DNA of 64,000 nt. It comes from an uncultured Clostridia bacterium. Its GTDB lineage: Bacteria; Bacillota; Clostridia; Lachnospirales; CAG-274. Every line of letters begins with the position of its first letter. Position 1 is the first letter of the stretch. Both the position numbers and the translations under genes were made by a program. Shown here piece after piece: positions 41,212 to 49,406 of this stretch. The notes under the pieces were generated by a model, which had not been told where the DNA came from, did not search any database, and saw only the letters and a program-made list of their open reading frames with translations. The DNA is taken from assembly GCA_910579745.1 (NCBI GenBank), contig CAJTVH010000009.1, positions 16,470 through 80,469 on the forward strand, in the 5' to 3' direction.

Positions 41212-42945
41212 TTAATCGTCTGGGTTAGGAGAGGCGGGATTAGCCTCATTAGGGGTTTGTTCAGGCGATTGGACGGGGGTCTGTTGGGGCGCCGCCTCGA
41301 TAGGCGGAGACGAGTTATTCTCACGGTTTGTATTTCCCGAGTTATTAACGTTATTTGTATTGTCGGGAGGTGTTTGGTTTAGGTTATTATTGCTATTAGA
41401 CCCATTTGAGGTATTTGAGCCGTCTATATTATTATTAGACTCTAAAGGCGATGGGTCGATTTCTTCCGGACGTTCATCATCGTTATTCTCAGCGGGTTTA
41501 TTATTGTTTTTATTATTAGAGGCGGGCACTGATGTTTGGCGGATATTATTATTTTTATTATTACTCGTCGGGGGTTTAGTATTTTTATTTTTTATAATTG
41601 AGGTTTCCGGTTTTTCCGATTTTGGAGAGACTTTTACCGTGGTCTCTTCTGATCTGGCTTCCGACTCGGTTTGAGAAGGGAGTTTAATTTCCTCTTTTGT
41701 CTCTTCTTCCTTATTTTCATTATCAGGATTGTATAGCTGCTGATTTTGAAGAACCTCGTCCGTGAGTCTGAAAATAGAAGCTTTATTTGTCCCAACGAAC
41801 AAAACCAAGTCGTCATTATTTATAAGCAGAAGTTTTTTTGTATCTTGGCCGGTATTATATTCCCACATAAGTTTTCCGGAAAGGCTGTAATTTTTAAAGC
41901 TCCTATCCATTCCTATTAAAACGGAATTTTGGGACGGGTATATACCAGTAACCTTTTTTTCGGATAAAACGCTGAATTTTTGATTTCCGTTTTTATCATA
42001 GCATATTGTTGTGCCGTTTTCGAGAGCATCTTCTCCCGAGTTTATGATTTTTTCCCCGAAAGAAGCGTATACGTTGGCGTTTTGGTCAAAAGCTACTTGT
42101 TTTATCTGATTTTTAAACTTGATTTTATTTTTTTCTTTGTATTTTTCAGCCGTGTCGGGGTTTACATACACAAATGTAAGAGAACTGTCTGAAGCTATCG
42201 CCACAGAGTTGTTATCAATAAAATTTATCACACCGCAGACCGCTTCCGCCTCATCGAAAGACGCGAAAACGGTGCTGCTTGTCTCGCTTTCCTTTATATT
42301 TTCCTCATTTATATTATAAAAAGAAACCCGTGAGCTTACTGATATTTCATTTATATTAAGAAATCCCACCGCTAAAATATTTCCGCTCTTTGAGATACTT
42401 GACGAAACGGGTATTCCGTGAGCTATCTGGAAGTGGCCTGAAAATATCACATTTCCGTCGGAATTATAAACCTCAAGCTGATATTCTGAGTCGGAAGACG
42501 TTATTATACTGGAGTATCCCTCAGAATTTAAGGAAAAGCTTACAATAGGATTATTTGTTTGTACGGAGTATTTTTTTCCATCGCTGTCATAGACTATCAT
42601 AACTCTGCCTTTTTGCTCGCTCACACCTATAATACTCTCATTTTGAACCATATAAGGAAGAGTCATGTTATAAGTCTCGCTCCACAATATTTCTCCGCTT
42701 GAGTCTATATATTGCACCCCGTCTTTCGTACAGTAATATATATGATTTTCCCACACTGCGAAATCAGCTTTATTTCCCGCGTCATAGGAAAAGTCTTTTA
42801 TTGTTTTTATATTTGACGTGTATTTTCCATTTGTGACGGTCTGCCCGTATTCCATTGATATTAACGCGGCTAAAAACGCCACCAGAATCACCACAAGAAA
42901 GAAAATCTTTTTATTTGTTTTTGTTTTGTTTTTTTCTCGCGTCAT
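41212..42945 (-). CDS. DUF5711 family surface protein with Asn/Pro-rich tail
   Basis: A 577-residue protein. An N-terminal membrane anchor (residues 13-30, IFFLVVILVAFLAALISM) precedes a beta-propeller-like region of about 370 residues with repeated W-x-x / Y-x-x-DG turns (VQYIDSSGEILWSETY, YNSDGNVIFSG, LSGKLMWEYNTG), the DUF5711 pattern. From about residue 405 the rest is low complexity: Glu/Ser/Thr-rich, then long Asn-, Pro-, Ser- and Gly-rich runs. The tail probably crosses the cell wall. Function unknown. Clostridial homologues also sit near cvpA. Confidence 0.8.
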   Translation of the reverse strand: MTREKNKTKTNKKIFFLVVILVAFLAALISMEYGQTVTNGKYTSNIKTIKDFSYDAGNKADFAVWENHIYYCTKDGVQYIDSSGEILWSETYNMTLPYMVQNESIIGVSEQKGRVMIVYDSDGKKYSVQTNNPIVSFSLNSEGYSSIITSSDSEYQLEVYNSDGNVIFSGHFQIAHGIPVSSSISKSGNILAVGFLNINEISVSSRVSFYNINEENIKESETSSTVFASFDEAEAVCGVINFIDNNSVAIASDSSLTFVYVNPDTAEKYKEKNKIKFKNQIKQVAFDQNANVYASFGEKIINSGEDALENGTTICYDKNGNQKFSVLSEKKVTGIYPSQNSVLIGMDRSFKNYSLSGKLMWEYNTGQDTKKLLLINNDDLVLFVGTNKASIFRLTDEVLQNQQLYNPDNENKEEETKEEIKLPSQTESEARSEETTVKVSPKSEKPETSIIKNKNTKPPTSNNKNNNIRQTSVPASNNKNNNKPAENNDDERPEEIDPSPLESNNNIDGSNTSNGSNSNNNLNQTPPDNTNNVNNSGNTNRENNSSPPIEAAPQQTPVQSPEQTPNEANPASPNPDD

Positions 42946-43003
42946 AATTTAATCTCCGTGAAAATGCCGTTTATAAAAAGTTCTCAAATATACAAAATCA
43001 AGA

Positions 43004-43033
43004 GAGCGGGAGGCCTTTTTTGGACTCCCGCTC
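43004..43033 (-). terminator. Hairpin after hemerythrin, weak terminator
   Basis: GAGCGGGAG and CTCCCGCTC form a stem around GCCTTTTTTGGA. It lies downstream of the minus-strand hemerythrin gene but lacks a good T tract on that side. Confidence 0.4.
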
Positions 43034-43064
43034 ATAACGGGTGGGGGCTTTTTTTGGAAAGGCT

Positions 43065-43175
43065 GATTTAACCGATTTAATTGCCCGCGCTTTTTAAGCG
43101 GAGGCGCTTTACTTTTATGCCCGAAGTATTTTTATGAAATAAAAATATGAATAGCTTTTGACTCAACCGTTTTTT
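43065..43175. repeat. Family E repeat
   Basis: GCGCTTTTTAAGCGG hairpin followed by CTTTACTTTTATGCCCGAAGTATTTTTATGAAATAAAAATATGAATAGC, matching the copies near 0.3 and 60.0 kb. Confidence 0.55.
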
Positions 43176-43194
43176 AGATTATGTAAGGGTTCAT

Positions 43195-43596
43195 TTATTT
43201 GGAGTATTCCCTGTAATATTTAGCGAATTCTTTATCCACTATTGTAATATGCTGTACAAACAAATCGAGAATAGTTTTATTAACATCGATTATTACAGAA
43301 AGGGAAGCACCATCTGTCTTAAATTTCTCAAATAATTTATCTACTTTTTTTATAAATTCCTCATGAGCGACTTTATGTTGTTGATATTTAGGGTATCCGC
43401 TTTTTACCTGAAGCTCTTCCTCATTATCAAAATGATCTTTTACATAATTTTCCAAATATTTGAGAGTAGGAAGAAGCTCTTCAGCCGCCTTGCCTCTTTT
43501 TCCAGCCTCGAAAATAGCGTTCATTTTACCTATAATATCTTTATGCTGAGAGTCGATACTCTCAACTCCTGTCGCTAAACTTTCTTTCCAAAACAT
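43195..43596 (-). CDS. Bacteriohemerythrin
   Basis: A 133-residue four-helix di-iron protein that binds oxygen. All seven expected ligands are present in order: His18 (SIDSQHKDI), His55 and Glu59 (HFDNEE), His74 and His78 (HKVAHEEF), His116 and Asp121 (HITIVD). In anaerobes such proteins are thought to scavenge or deliver oxygen. Single gene with its own AAGGAGG site. Lies downstream of a gap without genes. Confidence 0.95.
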   Translation of the reverse strand: MFWKESLATGVESIDSQHKDIIGKMNAIFEAGKRGKAAEELLPTLKYLENYVKDHFDNEEELQVKSGYPKYQQHKVAHEEFIKKVDKLFEKFKTDGASLSVIIDVNKTILDLFVQHITIVDKEFAKYYREYSK

Positions 43597-44063
43597 AATA
43601 TAAATCCTCCTTATTTTTTATAAGATTTTTTTCGCAAATTTTAAATACTTACTTTTCTGATAAGATTATCAGAAGCTGTTTTACGATTTTTTGAAAAAAT
43701 CTGTTATTAGATCTGTTCAACAGTCTGATAACGCCTCTTGACAAATTTTTTCCGTTATAATTTGACTAAAATTTATACCATAATTTCTAAATATCAAGGT
43801 TAAAATTAGATTTAGACTGACGAGAAAATGTTTTGTCAATTATTATTATTTAGATTATTGAGCAAATCGTATTAAATATTAATATATATATTTATTTTAA
43901 AACCAATATAAAAATTTTGCAACTAAAATTTATAATAGAATATGTTAAAAAACCAAAATATGCACAAAAAAACGCGAAGTCACATTGTGTTTATGGCTTC
44001 GCGCCTTTTTAATTTTCAGACGTATAACAGCGGTTAAGAAACTGCAAAATTAAGAATTATTTT
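43597..44063. other. 467-base intergenic region
   Basis: AT-rich with no open frame that I would call. It holds the upstream region of the hemerythrin gene and, at its right side, the terminator of the zinc-ribbon gene. Around 43941-44020, TTAAAAAACCAAAATATGCACAAAAAA weakly resembles the family F left arm. Confidence 0.5.
43966..44008 (-). terminator. Bidirectional terminator after zinc-ribbon gene
   Basis: CGCGAAG (43973-43979) pairs with CTTCGCG (43997-44003). The minus strand continues with seven Ts; the plus strand has CCTTTTT. Positioned 60 bases after the zinc-ribbon gene stop. Confidence 0.6.
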
Positions 44064-44768
44064 TTAGTCGTTTTGTTTTGCTCCACAGTTGGGGCAGAAG
44101 TCACTTCCATCTGGAAGAGGAGAGTTACAGTTTTTACATACGGGCGCCGACTCTTTAGAAACATTTTGCCGCGGAGTAACGTGCTGTGTTTTGTTTGACT
44201 CAATATAGTTAGCGGCGCGATTAGCCATTTTAGTTTTGAAAGAATCAAAAGCGGCGTAACCGCCCTCAAAATTATTAGGATTATCCGAACTGTCAGGGTC
44301 TATTAATTTTTTTCTTATATCGCTTGTGTTTTTAAAAAGCATAATCAAAATAAGCGAATATTCAAAGAGAATCCTGACAAAGAGGTTTCCAAAGACTATA
44401 AACAAAAGACCTATTAATAGAAAATCAACGTCGGAAAAGCCGTAAAAGAACGTTATTACGCCGACGATTGTAATAGTCGCGGTTAAGGCTATATAAAGTA
44501 TTTTGAAAAACGCTTCTATGAAAAGAGAGCGAAAGTTCAAGAAATTATAAAGACAGTTTTTAAATCCAACAAATTTACCCTCGTTTTTAGGGTTAAGAAA
44601 AAGAAAATAGACGAATATAGCTGCTATAATTGAAGCGATAAGAACAACTGTGGTTATAGTGTCCAAATTCTGAAGAATACTTCCGCCTGAGCTGTAGTCG
44701 TAGTCGTTATAGCCGCCGTAACCGCCATAGCCGCTGTAACCGCCGTATGAGCGAATCAACATTATCAT
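44064..44768 (-). CDS. Membrane protein with Gly/Tyr-rich head and zinc-ribbon tail
   Basis: A 234-residue protein in three parts. Residues 7-30 are a Gly/Tyr/Ser repeat (SYGGYSGYGGYGGYNDYDYSSGG). Three or four membrane segments follow (about 37-56, 85-110, 112-145). The C-terminus is a rubredoxin-like zinc ribbon, CKNCNSPLPDGSDFCPNCGAKQ, with both CxxC knuckles. The middle resembles DUF4282-type membrane proteins. Role unknown; a sensor or scaffold is possible. GGGAGG supports the ATG at 44768. Confidence 0.75.
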   Translation of the reverse strand: MIMLIRSYGGYSGYGGYGGYNDYDYSSGGSILQNLDTITTVVLIASIIAAIFVYFLFLNPKNEGKFVGFKNCLYNFLNFRSLFIEAFFKILYIALTATITIVGVITFFYGFSDVDFLLIGLLFIVFGNLFVRILFEYSLILIMLFKNTSDIRKKLIDPDSSDNPNNFEGGYAAFDSFKTKMANRAANYIESNKTQHVTPRQNVSKESAPVCKNCNSPLPDGSDFCPNCGAKQND

Positions 44769-44931
44769 ATTATGTAGCCTCCCTTAAAATAATTTATATA
44801 TGGTAATTTATAAATGCCGGCGTTTTTATACTAATTATCCAGTATTTAAATAGAAATTAGCATTAATTGTTTACACTGACAATTATATTATTACATAAAA
44901 AGTTAAGTTTTGTCAATATTAACAGGCACAA

Positions 44932-44968
44932 AAAAACAATTTCGGATACTTTCCGAAATTGTTTTTCT
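44932..44968 (-). terminator. Terminator of the tRNA operon
   Basis: AACAATTTCGGA and TCCGAAATTGTT form a 12-bp stem with A-runs on one side and T-runs on the other, so it can work in both directions. It lies 46 bases beyond the last tRNA. Confidence 0.75.
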
Positions 44969-45014
44969 AAAGTGCATATACTAACAACAAAAATAATGAG
45001 GAAATTGAGATATA

Positions 45015-45099
45015 TGCCCGGAACCGGAATCGAACCGGTACGGGATCAACTCCCGCAGGATTTTAAGTCCTGTGCGTCTGCCAGTTCCGCCACCCGGGC
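45015..45099 (-). tRNA. tRNA-Leu (anticodon UAA)
   Basis: The minus strand reads GCCCGGGTGGCGGAACTGG..., with acceptor stem GCCCGGG/CCGGGC, anticodon stem-loop CAGGACTTAAAATCCTG (UAA), a long variable arm CGGGAGTTGATCCCG and T-arm GGTTCGATTCC. The length of 85 nt fits class II Leu. CCA is not encoded. Confidence 0.95.
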
Positions 45100-45103
45100 A
45101 TAA

Positions 45104-45176
45104 TGGGAACAATAGGGCTCGAACCTATGACCCTCTGCTTGTAAGGCAGATGCTCTCCCAACTGAGCTATGCTCCC
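45104..45176 (-). tRNA. tRNA-Val (anticodon UAC)
   Basis: The minus strand reads GGGAGCATAGCTCAGTTGGGAGAGCA..., anticodon loop CTTACAA (UAC), T-arm AGGTTCGAGCCCT, acceptor GGGAGCA/TGTTCCC. 73 nt. No encoded CCA. Confidence 0.95.
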
Positions 45177-45184
45177 ATAAAAAA

Positions 45185-45258
45185 CGACTCAAAAGGGGCT
45201 CGAACCCTCGACCTCTGGCGTGACAGGCCAGCGCTCTAACCAACTGAGCTATTGAGCC
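45185..45258 (-). tRNA. tRNA-Asp (anticodon GUC)
   Basis: The minus strand reads GGCTCAATAGCTCAGTTGGTTAGAGCG..., anticodon loop CTGTCAC (GUC), T-arm GGGTTCGAGCCCC, acceptor GGCTCAA/TTGAGTC with discriminator G. First gene of the three-tRNA operon. Confidence 0.95.
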
Positions 45259-45299
45259 GCAGTATATATCACAAAGGAAATAACCTTAACGACTTTTAT

Positions 45300-45328
45300 A
45301 TTATACAACTTAAAGAAATTAATGTCAA
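45300..45328 (-). promoter_or_regulatory. Consensus promoter of the tRNA operon
   Basis: The minus strand has exact TTGACA (plus 45323-45328) and exact TATAAT (plus 45300-45305) with a 17-base spacer, 42 bases before tRNA-Asp. Confidence 0.85.
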
Positions 45329-45478
45329 GTGTTTTTTTTAAAAAATTTACAAAAATATTTTACGCTGGTTTATTTACTTTATTAAAAAAGAAATTATTAT
45401 TAATATTTAAAATTTTACGCAAAGTATAACTTTATAAAACTTTTTTTACACGAGCGATATTGTGTAAGTTAAATTTAA

Positions 45479-45507
45479 TTGACAGTACAATTGATATATA
45501 GTATATT
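45479..45507 (+). promoter_or_regulatory. Promoter of the FliB-like gene
   Basis: TTGACA at 45479-45484 and TATATT at 45502-45507, spacer 17. It faces away from the tRNA promoter. The region 45259-45727 otherwise holds only AT-rich DNA. Confidence 0.6.
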
Positions 45508-45727
45508 TTTTACAAGTGTTTTTTGCTTATTTAAAACTTTTATAAGGTATGTTTTATGAGGGCTTTTAATTTATGGTATATTTGAAAAATATGTATTTAT
45601 AATCAATTATAGCCATTAGCGAGATTTTTTAGTGAGGAACGATAAAAAATTTTTTAATATGGCGGATTTATTGCTGTTTCGAAAGAAATACAATATAAGA
45701 ATTATATTTCTGGGAGGATATTGTGTT

Positions 45728-46897
45728 ATGATGAGACTTATAAGACCCGTTTTTTATAATGAGTTTGAGTGTATAGCGGATAAATGTTCTTATTCATGCT
45801 GTGCGGGATGGAATATTTCAATAGATAGTAATACGGCCAAAGAATATAAGACTTTTACGGGAGAGATTGGGGAAAAGGTAAAGGAATGCGTTGTCTCAGA
45901 GGATTCTTCTACTTATCATATAAAGCTTGACGAAAATAAAAGATGTCCTTTTTTGCGGGAAAACGGCTTATGTGAGATAGTGTTAAAAAAAGGACCGGAG
46001 TATTTGTCAAACACTTGCGCGAGATTTCCGAGAAGATTCGCTTTTTACGGGGATGTGGCGGAGATTTCTCTATCAAGCGCTTGTCCCGCTGTAACGGAAT
46101 TTATGTTTAGAGAAGAACAGCTTTCTTTTTCCGAGGATTATATAGAAGACATCGTGGATATTGATGTAAACGATCCATCAAACAAGCATACACTTTTTGG
46201 GGAAGAGATAAGGAATTTTTTTATTGACATTCTCAGACTTAAAGATTTTCCTTTTTGGGTTAAACAATATTTCGCGGCGCGTCTGTCAAAGAAAATCGCG
46301 TCGCGTTATGAGAAAAGGGATTATGACTCTGTTAGAGACGAGATGCGGATATATAATAATTTGGATTATTTAAGAGAGTATTCTAAAAGTGTTATGGCTA
46401 TAGAGCCTAATTATATTTTGAAATTTAAGTTTTTATGCGGGCTGTATAAATATTTCGGCGGCGCGCATACGGAAACTTTAACTAAATATAATGACGTTAT
46501 AAAGAACAGTGTGAGTGAAATAGACAATCTCACAATTAAAGAGCTGGTGGCGATATATGAGAAATTTAACGCCGAGGTTTATAAAGATATTGAATACGCG
46601 TTTGAGAATAGCTGTGTGAACGATTTGTTTTTTAAGTTTTTTTCAGATACTAAAGAAAAATGTACAGTTTATGAAAAATGTATGTCTGTTTTTCTGCTTC
46701 ACGCGCTTATTAAATTTACTATGAGCGTATATTGGTACGCTAATAATTATAATATAAGCCGAAATGAGCGAATTGATATAATTTCTATTTTATCAAGAAA
46801 GGTTCTGCATAACAACGGCGCTATTATAGATTTCTGTAAGGCTCAGGAAGAGGAGGGGCTTTTTAACCCGTCTTATTTGTTTGTAATTATAAGATAG
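45728..46897 (+). CDS. FliB-like (flagellin lysine N-methylase-type) cysteine-rich protein
   Basis: A 389-residue protein. The N-terminal cysteine cluster CIADKCSYSCCAGWNISID, then CPFLRENGLCEIVLKKGPEYLSNTCARFPRR and SSACPAVTEFMF, is the FliB/YkgJ-type metal- or Fe-S-binding domain. The C-terminal half is helical and less conserved. FliB in Salmonella methylates flagellin lysines; stand-alone clostridial homologues need not do this and no flagellin gene is nearby. GGGAGG sits ten bases before the ATG at 45728; an upstream in-frame start at 45632 lacks a site. Confidence 0.8.
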   Translation: MMRLIRPVFYNEFECIADKCSYSCCAGWNISIDSNTAKEYKTFTGEIGEKVKECVVSEDSSTYHIKLDENKRCPFLRENGLCEIVLKKGPEYLSNTCARFPRRFAFYGDVAEISLSSACPAVTEFMFREEQLSFSEDYIEDIVDIDVNDPSNKHTLFGEEIRNFFIDILRLKDFPFWVKQYFAARLSKKIASRYEKRDYDSVRDEMRIYNNLDYLREYSKSVMAIEPNYILKFKFLCGLYKYFGGAHTETLTKYNDVIKNSVSEIDNLTIKELVAIYEKFNAEVYKDIEYAFENSCVNDLFFKFFSDTKEKCTVYEKCMSVFLLHALIKFTMSVYWYANNYNISRNERIDIISILSRKVLHNNGAIIDFCKAQEEEGLFNPSYLFVIIR

Positions 46898-46976
46898 TTT
46901 TTTAAAAGCGTCATATATAAAAGTTGTGAGTTTTTAACAAATTAATACTAGATAAATTAAAGGTGTTCTGAATTAT

Positions 46977-47005
46977 TTGACAAAAAAATATATTTTATGT
47001 ATAAT
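46977..47005 (+). promoter_or_regulatory. Consensus promoter of the aquaporin-like gene
   Basis: Exact TTGACA at 46977-46982 and exact TATAAT at 47000-47005, spacer 17 with TG before the -10. 76 bases before the start codon. Confidence 0.85.
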
Positions 47006-47080
47006 ACTATTGAGGATTATTTCTAAATTTTTCAAAGTTTGGGGAACCTGTAAAAAATATTAAAGAAAGAAGGGTTAAAA

Positions 47081-47815
47081 ATGGAGCATACCAGTATGAC
47101 GTATTTTTCAGAATTTGTGGGAAGTCTTATTTTTCTCTTAGGCGGTTATGGTTATATGTGCAACGTCTCCTTAAAGAAAACGCTTGTTTCGTCGCTTAAT
47201 TATATTGAGCTTGTTTTCGCGTGGAGTCTCGCCGTTGGGTTTGGCCTATGCGTGGCTGTTATTATGGGTGGACCCGCTTATCTCAATCCTGGTGTTGTTT
47301 TCGGTAGTGTTATTTGGGGAAGCCTTGGCGCGGGCGACGCTGTTATATATCTTCTTATGGAGTTTATCGCGGCGGGGGCGGCTATGTTTTTGTGTATGGT
47401 TTTCTTCTGGGATTCTTTCAAGGAATCGAAAGACTCTCCGAAAAGAGGTGTTTTCTCGGCTTATCCCGTACAGAAAAATCTGCCTTTAAACTGTTTTCAA
47501 GAGGTTTTGGCAACGTTTATGTTTTTGTTTCTTGTTTTCGCGTGTATAAAGGGCACTACGGAAAGCGGTACGGCTTTACAGATTGGCGTAATTGGATTTG
47601 CCTCGGTGGCGATTTTATCCCTTACTTTAAACAGTACGGGATTTAGTATGAACGCTATGCGTTCATTTTTCTCAAGCGTTTGGTTCGCTATACTTCCTTT
47701 TCCGAATAAGAACGGGGAAAAGCCCGACTGGGTATATCAATTTATAGTAAACTTTATTTTCTCATCAATCGGGGGTGTCTTGGCCGTCAGTGCCATTAAC
47801 ATTATATTTGCTTAA
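47081..47815 (+). CDS. Aquaporin/MIP family protein with altered pore motifs
   Basis: A 244-residue integral membrane protein with six hydrophobic spans and the internal two-fold pattern of aquaporins. FSEFVGSLIFLLGGYG starts span one. The first half-helix reads AYLNPGVVFG (NPG at 69-71 where NPA is usual). The second reads GFSMNAMRSFF (NAM at 191-193 where NPA is usual, the following Arg194 kept). Aquaporins pass water or glycerol; the altered motifs and bulky Met suggest a different pore, but this is inference. Strong promoter and AAAGAAAGAAGGG leader. A terminator follows. Confidence 0.82.
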   Translation: MEHTSMTYFSEFVGSLIFLLGGYGYMCNVSLKKTLVSSLNYIELVFAWSLAVGFGLCVAVIMGGPAYLNPGVVFGSVIWGSLGAGDAVIYLLMEFIAAGAAMFLCMVFFWDSFKESKDSPKRGVFSAYPVQKNLPLNCFQEVLATFMFLFLVFACIKGTTESGTALQIGVIGFASVAILSLTLNSTGFSMNAMRSFFSSVWFAILPFPNKNGEKPDWVYQFIVNFIFSSIGGVLAVSAINIIFA

Positions 47816-47862
47816 AAGATTACATAAAGCCGCGCGAATTGTAAAAGGCTGTAATAAAAAAC

Positions 47863-47905
47863 TAAGCCCGCTTATATCTGGTATTATGGGATATAAGCGG
47901 GCTTA
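47863..47905. terminator. Bidirectional terminator between converging genes
   Basis: A 15-bp perfect stem, TAAGCCCGCTTATAT with ATATAAGCGGGCTTA (47863-47877 and 47891-47905), flanked by A-rich and T/A-rich sequence. It serves the aquaporin-like gene and the aminopeptidase gene. Confidence 0.8.
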
Positions 47906-47940
47906 ATACATATAATGTTTTTTATAGTTATTGTATAAAA

Positions 47941-49053
47941 TCACTCTAAGTTTTCAGGATTTAAGCACTCTAACTCGGGAATTACAAAAATACCGTCTTT
48001 TCTTATAAGTTTATCGTCGAAGTATATTTCCCCTCCGCCGTATTCCTTTGTCTGAATAAGGACTAAATCCCAGTGAATAGCGCTTCGGTTTCCGTTATCA
48101 GCGTCTTCATAAGCGTTGCCGGGGGTAAAATGTATGCTTCCTCTGATTTTCTCATCAAATAGAATGTTTTTCATCGGTTTTGTTATATAGGGATTTACGC
48201 CTATAGCGAACTCACCCACATATCTCGCGCCATCGTCGGTATCGAAGACTTTTGTGGCCCGTTCGGTATCACTGGCTGAAATATCGACTATTTTTCCGTC
48301 TTTAAAAGTAAGTTTAATATTATCATAGCTTATTCCCTGATACTCCGTCGGAGTGTTATAGGCGATTACGCCGTTTACACTATCTTTAACGGGAGCGGTA
48401 TAAACCTCACCGTCAGGTATATTCATTTCCCCCGCGCATTTAATCGCCGGAATATCTTTAATTGAAAAAGTGACGTCGGTTCCGTTACCCACTATATGAA
48501 CTTTATCCGTTTTGTTCATTAAATTAACAAGGGAATCCATAGCGTCGCTCATTTTTTTATAATCAAGGTTGCAAACCTTGTAATAAAAATTCTCAAAGGC
48601 CTCCAGACTCGTGCCCGCGGACTGCGCCAGACTGTCGTTAGGGTATCTGAGCACAACCCACTTCTTGTGTAGGCGTATATCATGATGCACCGTTTTTGAG
48701 TAAACTTTTTCATACATATCCATTTTTTCAGAGGGAACATCTGAGAGCTCGGCGGTGTTTGAGTTAGCGCCGATGCCGATATAAGCGTCCATTTGTTCCA
48801 TTTTCATAGCGTCAACTTTCGCCAAAAGCTCATACTGTTCTTTGGTCGCTCCCATAAGAAGTTCACGCTCAACGGTGTTTGAGCGAATATCCACATAAGG
48901 AATGGCGCCGACCTTATAAATTTCTTTAATGAGAGCTTTTACAAGAGGCATATCCGTGAGGCCGTTTGAGGAAATAAGAACTTTTTCACCTTTTTTTAAA
49001 CGGCAGGAGTAGCTGACAAGGTTTTTAGCAAGCTGTTCATTTCTTGGATCCAA
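47941..49053 (-). CDS. M29 family aminopeptidase
   Basis: A 370-residue metallo-aminopeptidase of the AmpS / aminopeptidase II type. It begins DPRNEQLAKNLVSYSCRLKKGEKVLISSNG, has GEMNIPDGEVYTAPVKDSVNGVIAYNTP (metal-binding Glu), VGEFAIGVNPYITKPMKNILFDEKIRGSIHFTPGNAY and NRSAIHWDLVLIQ (His and Asp ligands). It removes N-terminal residues from peptides in the cytoplasm. TTG start, five bases after AGGTGA. Length is a little below the common 400-410 residues, though all ligand motifs are present. Confidence 0.93.
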   Translation of the reverse strand: MDPRNEQLAKNLVSYSCRLKKGEKVLISSNGLTDMPLVKALIKEIYKVGAIPYVDIRSNTVERELLMGATKEQYELLAKVDAMKMEQMDAYIGIGANSNTAELSDVPSEKMDMYEKVYSKTVHHDIRLHKKWVVLRYPNDSLAQSAGTSLEAFENFYYKVCNLDYKKMSDAMDSLVNLMNKTDKVHIVGNGTDVTFSIKDIPAIKCAGEMNIPDGEVYTAPVKDSVNGVIAYNTPTEYQGISYDNIKLTFKDGKIVDISASDTERATKVFDTDDGARYVGEFAIGVNPYITKPMKNILFDEKIRGSIHFTPGNAYEDADNGNRSAIHWDLVLIQTKEYGGGEIYFDDKLIRKDGIFVIPELECLNPENLE

Positions 49054-49205
49054 TTAAATCACCTGTTTTTTAATAATTTATAGAGTAAAATTTTAAAACC
49101 TGTTCATTAAAAACTTTAGAACAAGCCGTTTACGCCTGTTTTTAAGTTTTTAGAAGGTAAATATACCGCTTTGCCTAATATCAAGTGATGATTTTTAGAA
49201 AGCGT

Positions 49206-49232
49206 CAAAAGCGGTTTATATTAAACCGCTTT
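49206..49232. terminator. Hairpin between aminopeptidase and cheV genes
   Basis: AAAAGCGGTTTA pairs with TAAACCGCTTTT. A second hairpin, AAAGCGTGTTT with AAACACGCTTT, lies at 49372-49396 just after cheV and is the likelier cheV terminator. The rest of the 353-base gap has no gene; 49310-49350 weakly recalls family B. Confidence 0.5.
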
Positions 49233-49406
49233 TCTTTAAATTAATTTATGTAGTTATATAAATTTTATACCTTTATATAAACTTATTGTTTTTATCGCCG
49301 TTTATTTGAAGCCAAAAATAAGCGAAAAAATTATGAGGAATAAAATAAATAGAAAGAAACGGATATTTATCAAAGCGTGTTTTTAAAACACGCTTTAAAA
49401 TATTTT

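Noticed and set aside
43738-43767. TTGACA ... TATAAT pair upstream of hemerythrin
   Set aside because: The spacing is only 12 bases and the pair points away from the hemerythrin gene.
45015-45258. tRNA cluster as prophage attachment site
   Set aside because: It lies over 6 kb from the phage-like locus with ordinary genes between, and no repeated tRNA 3' end was noticed at the left edge of the locus.
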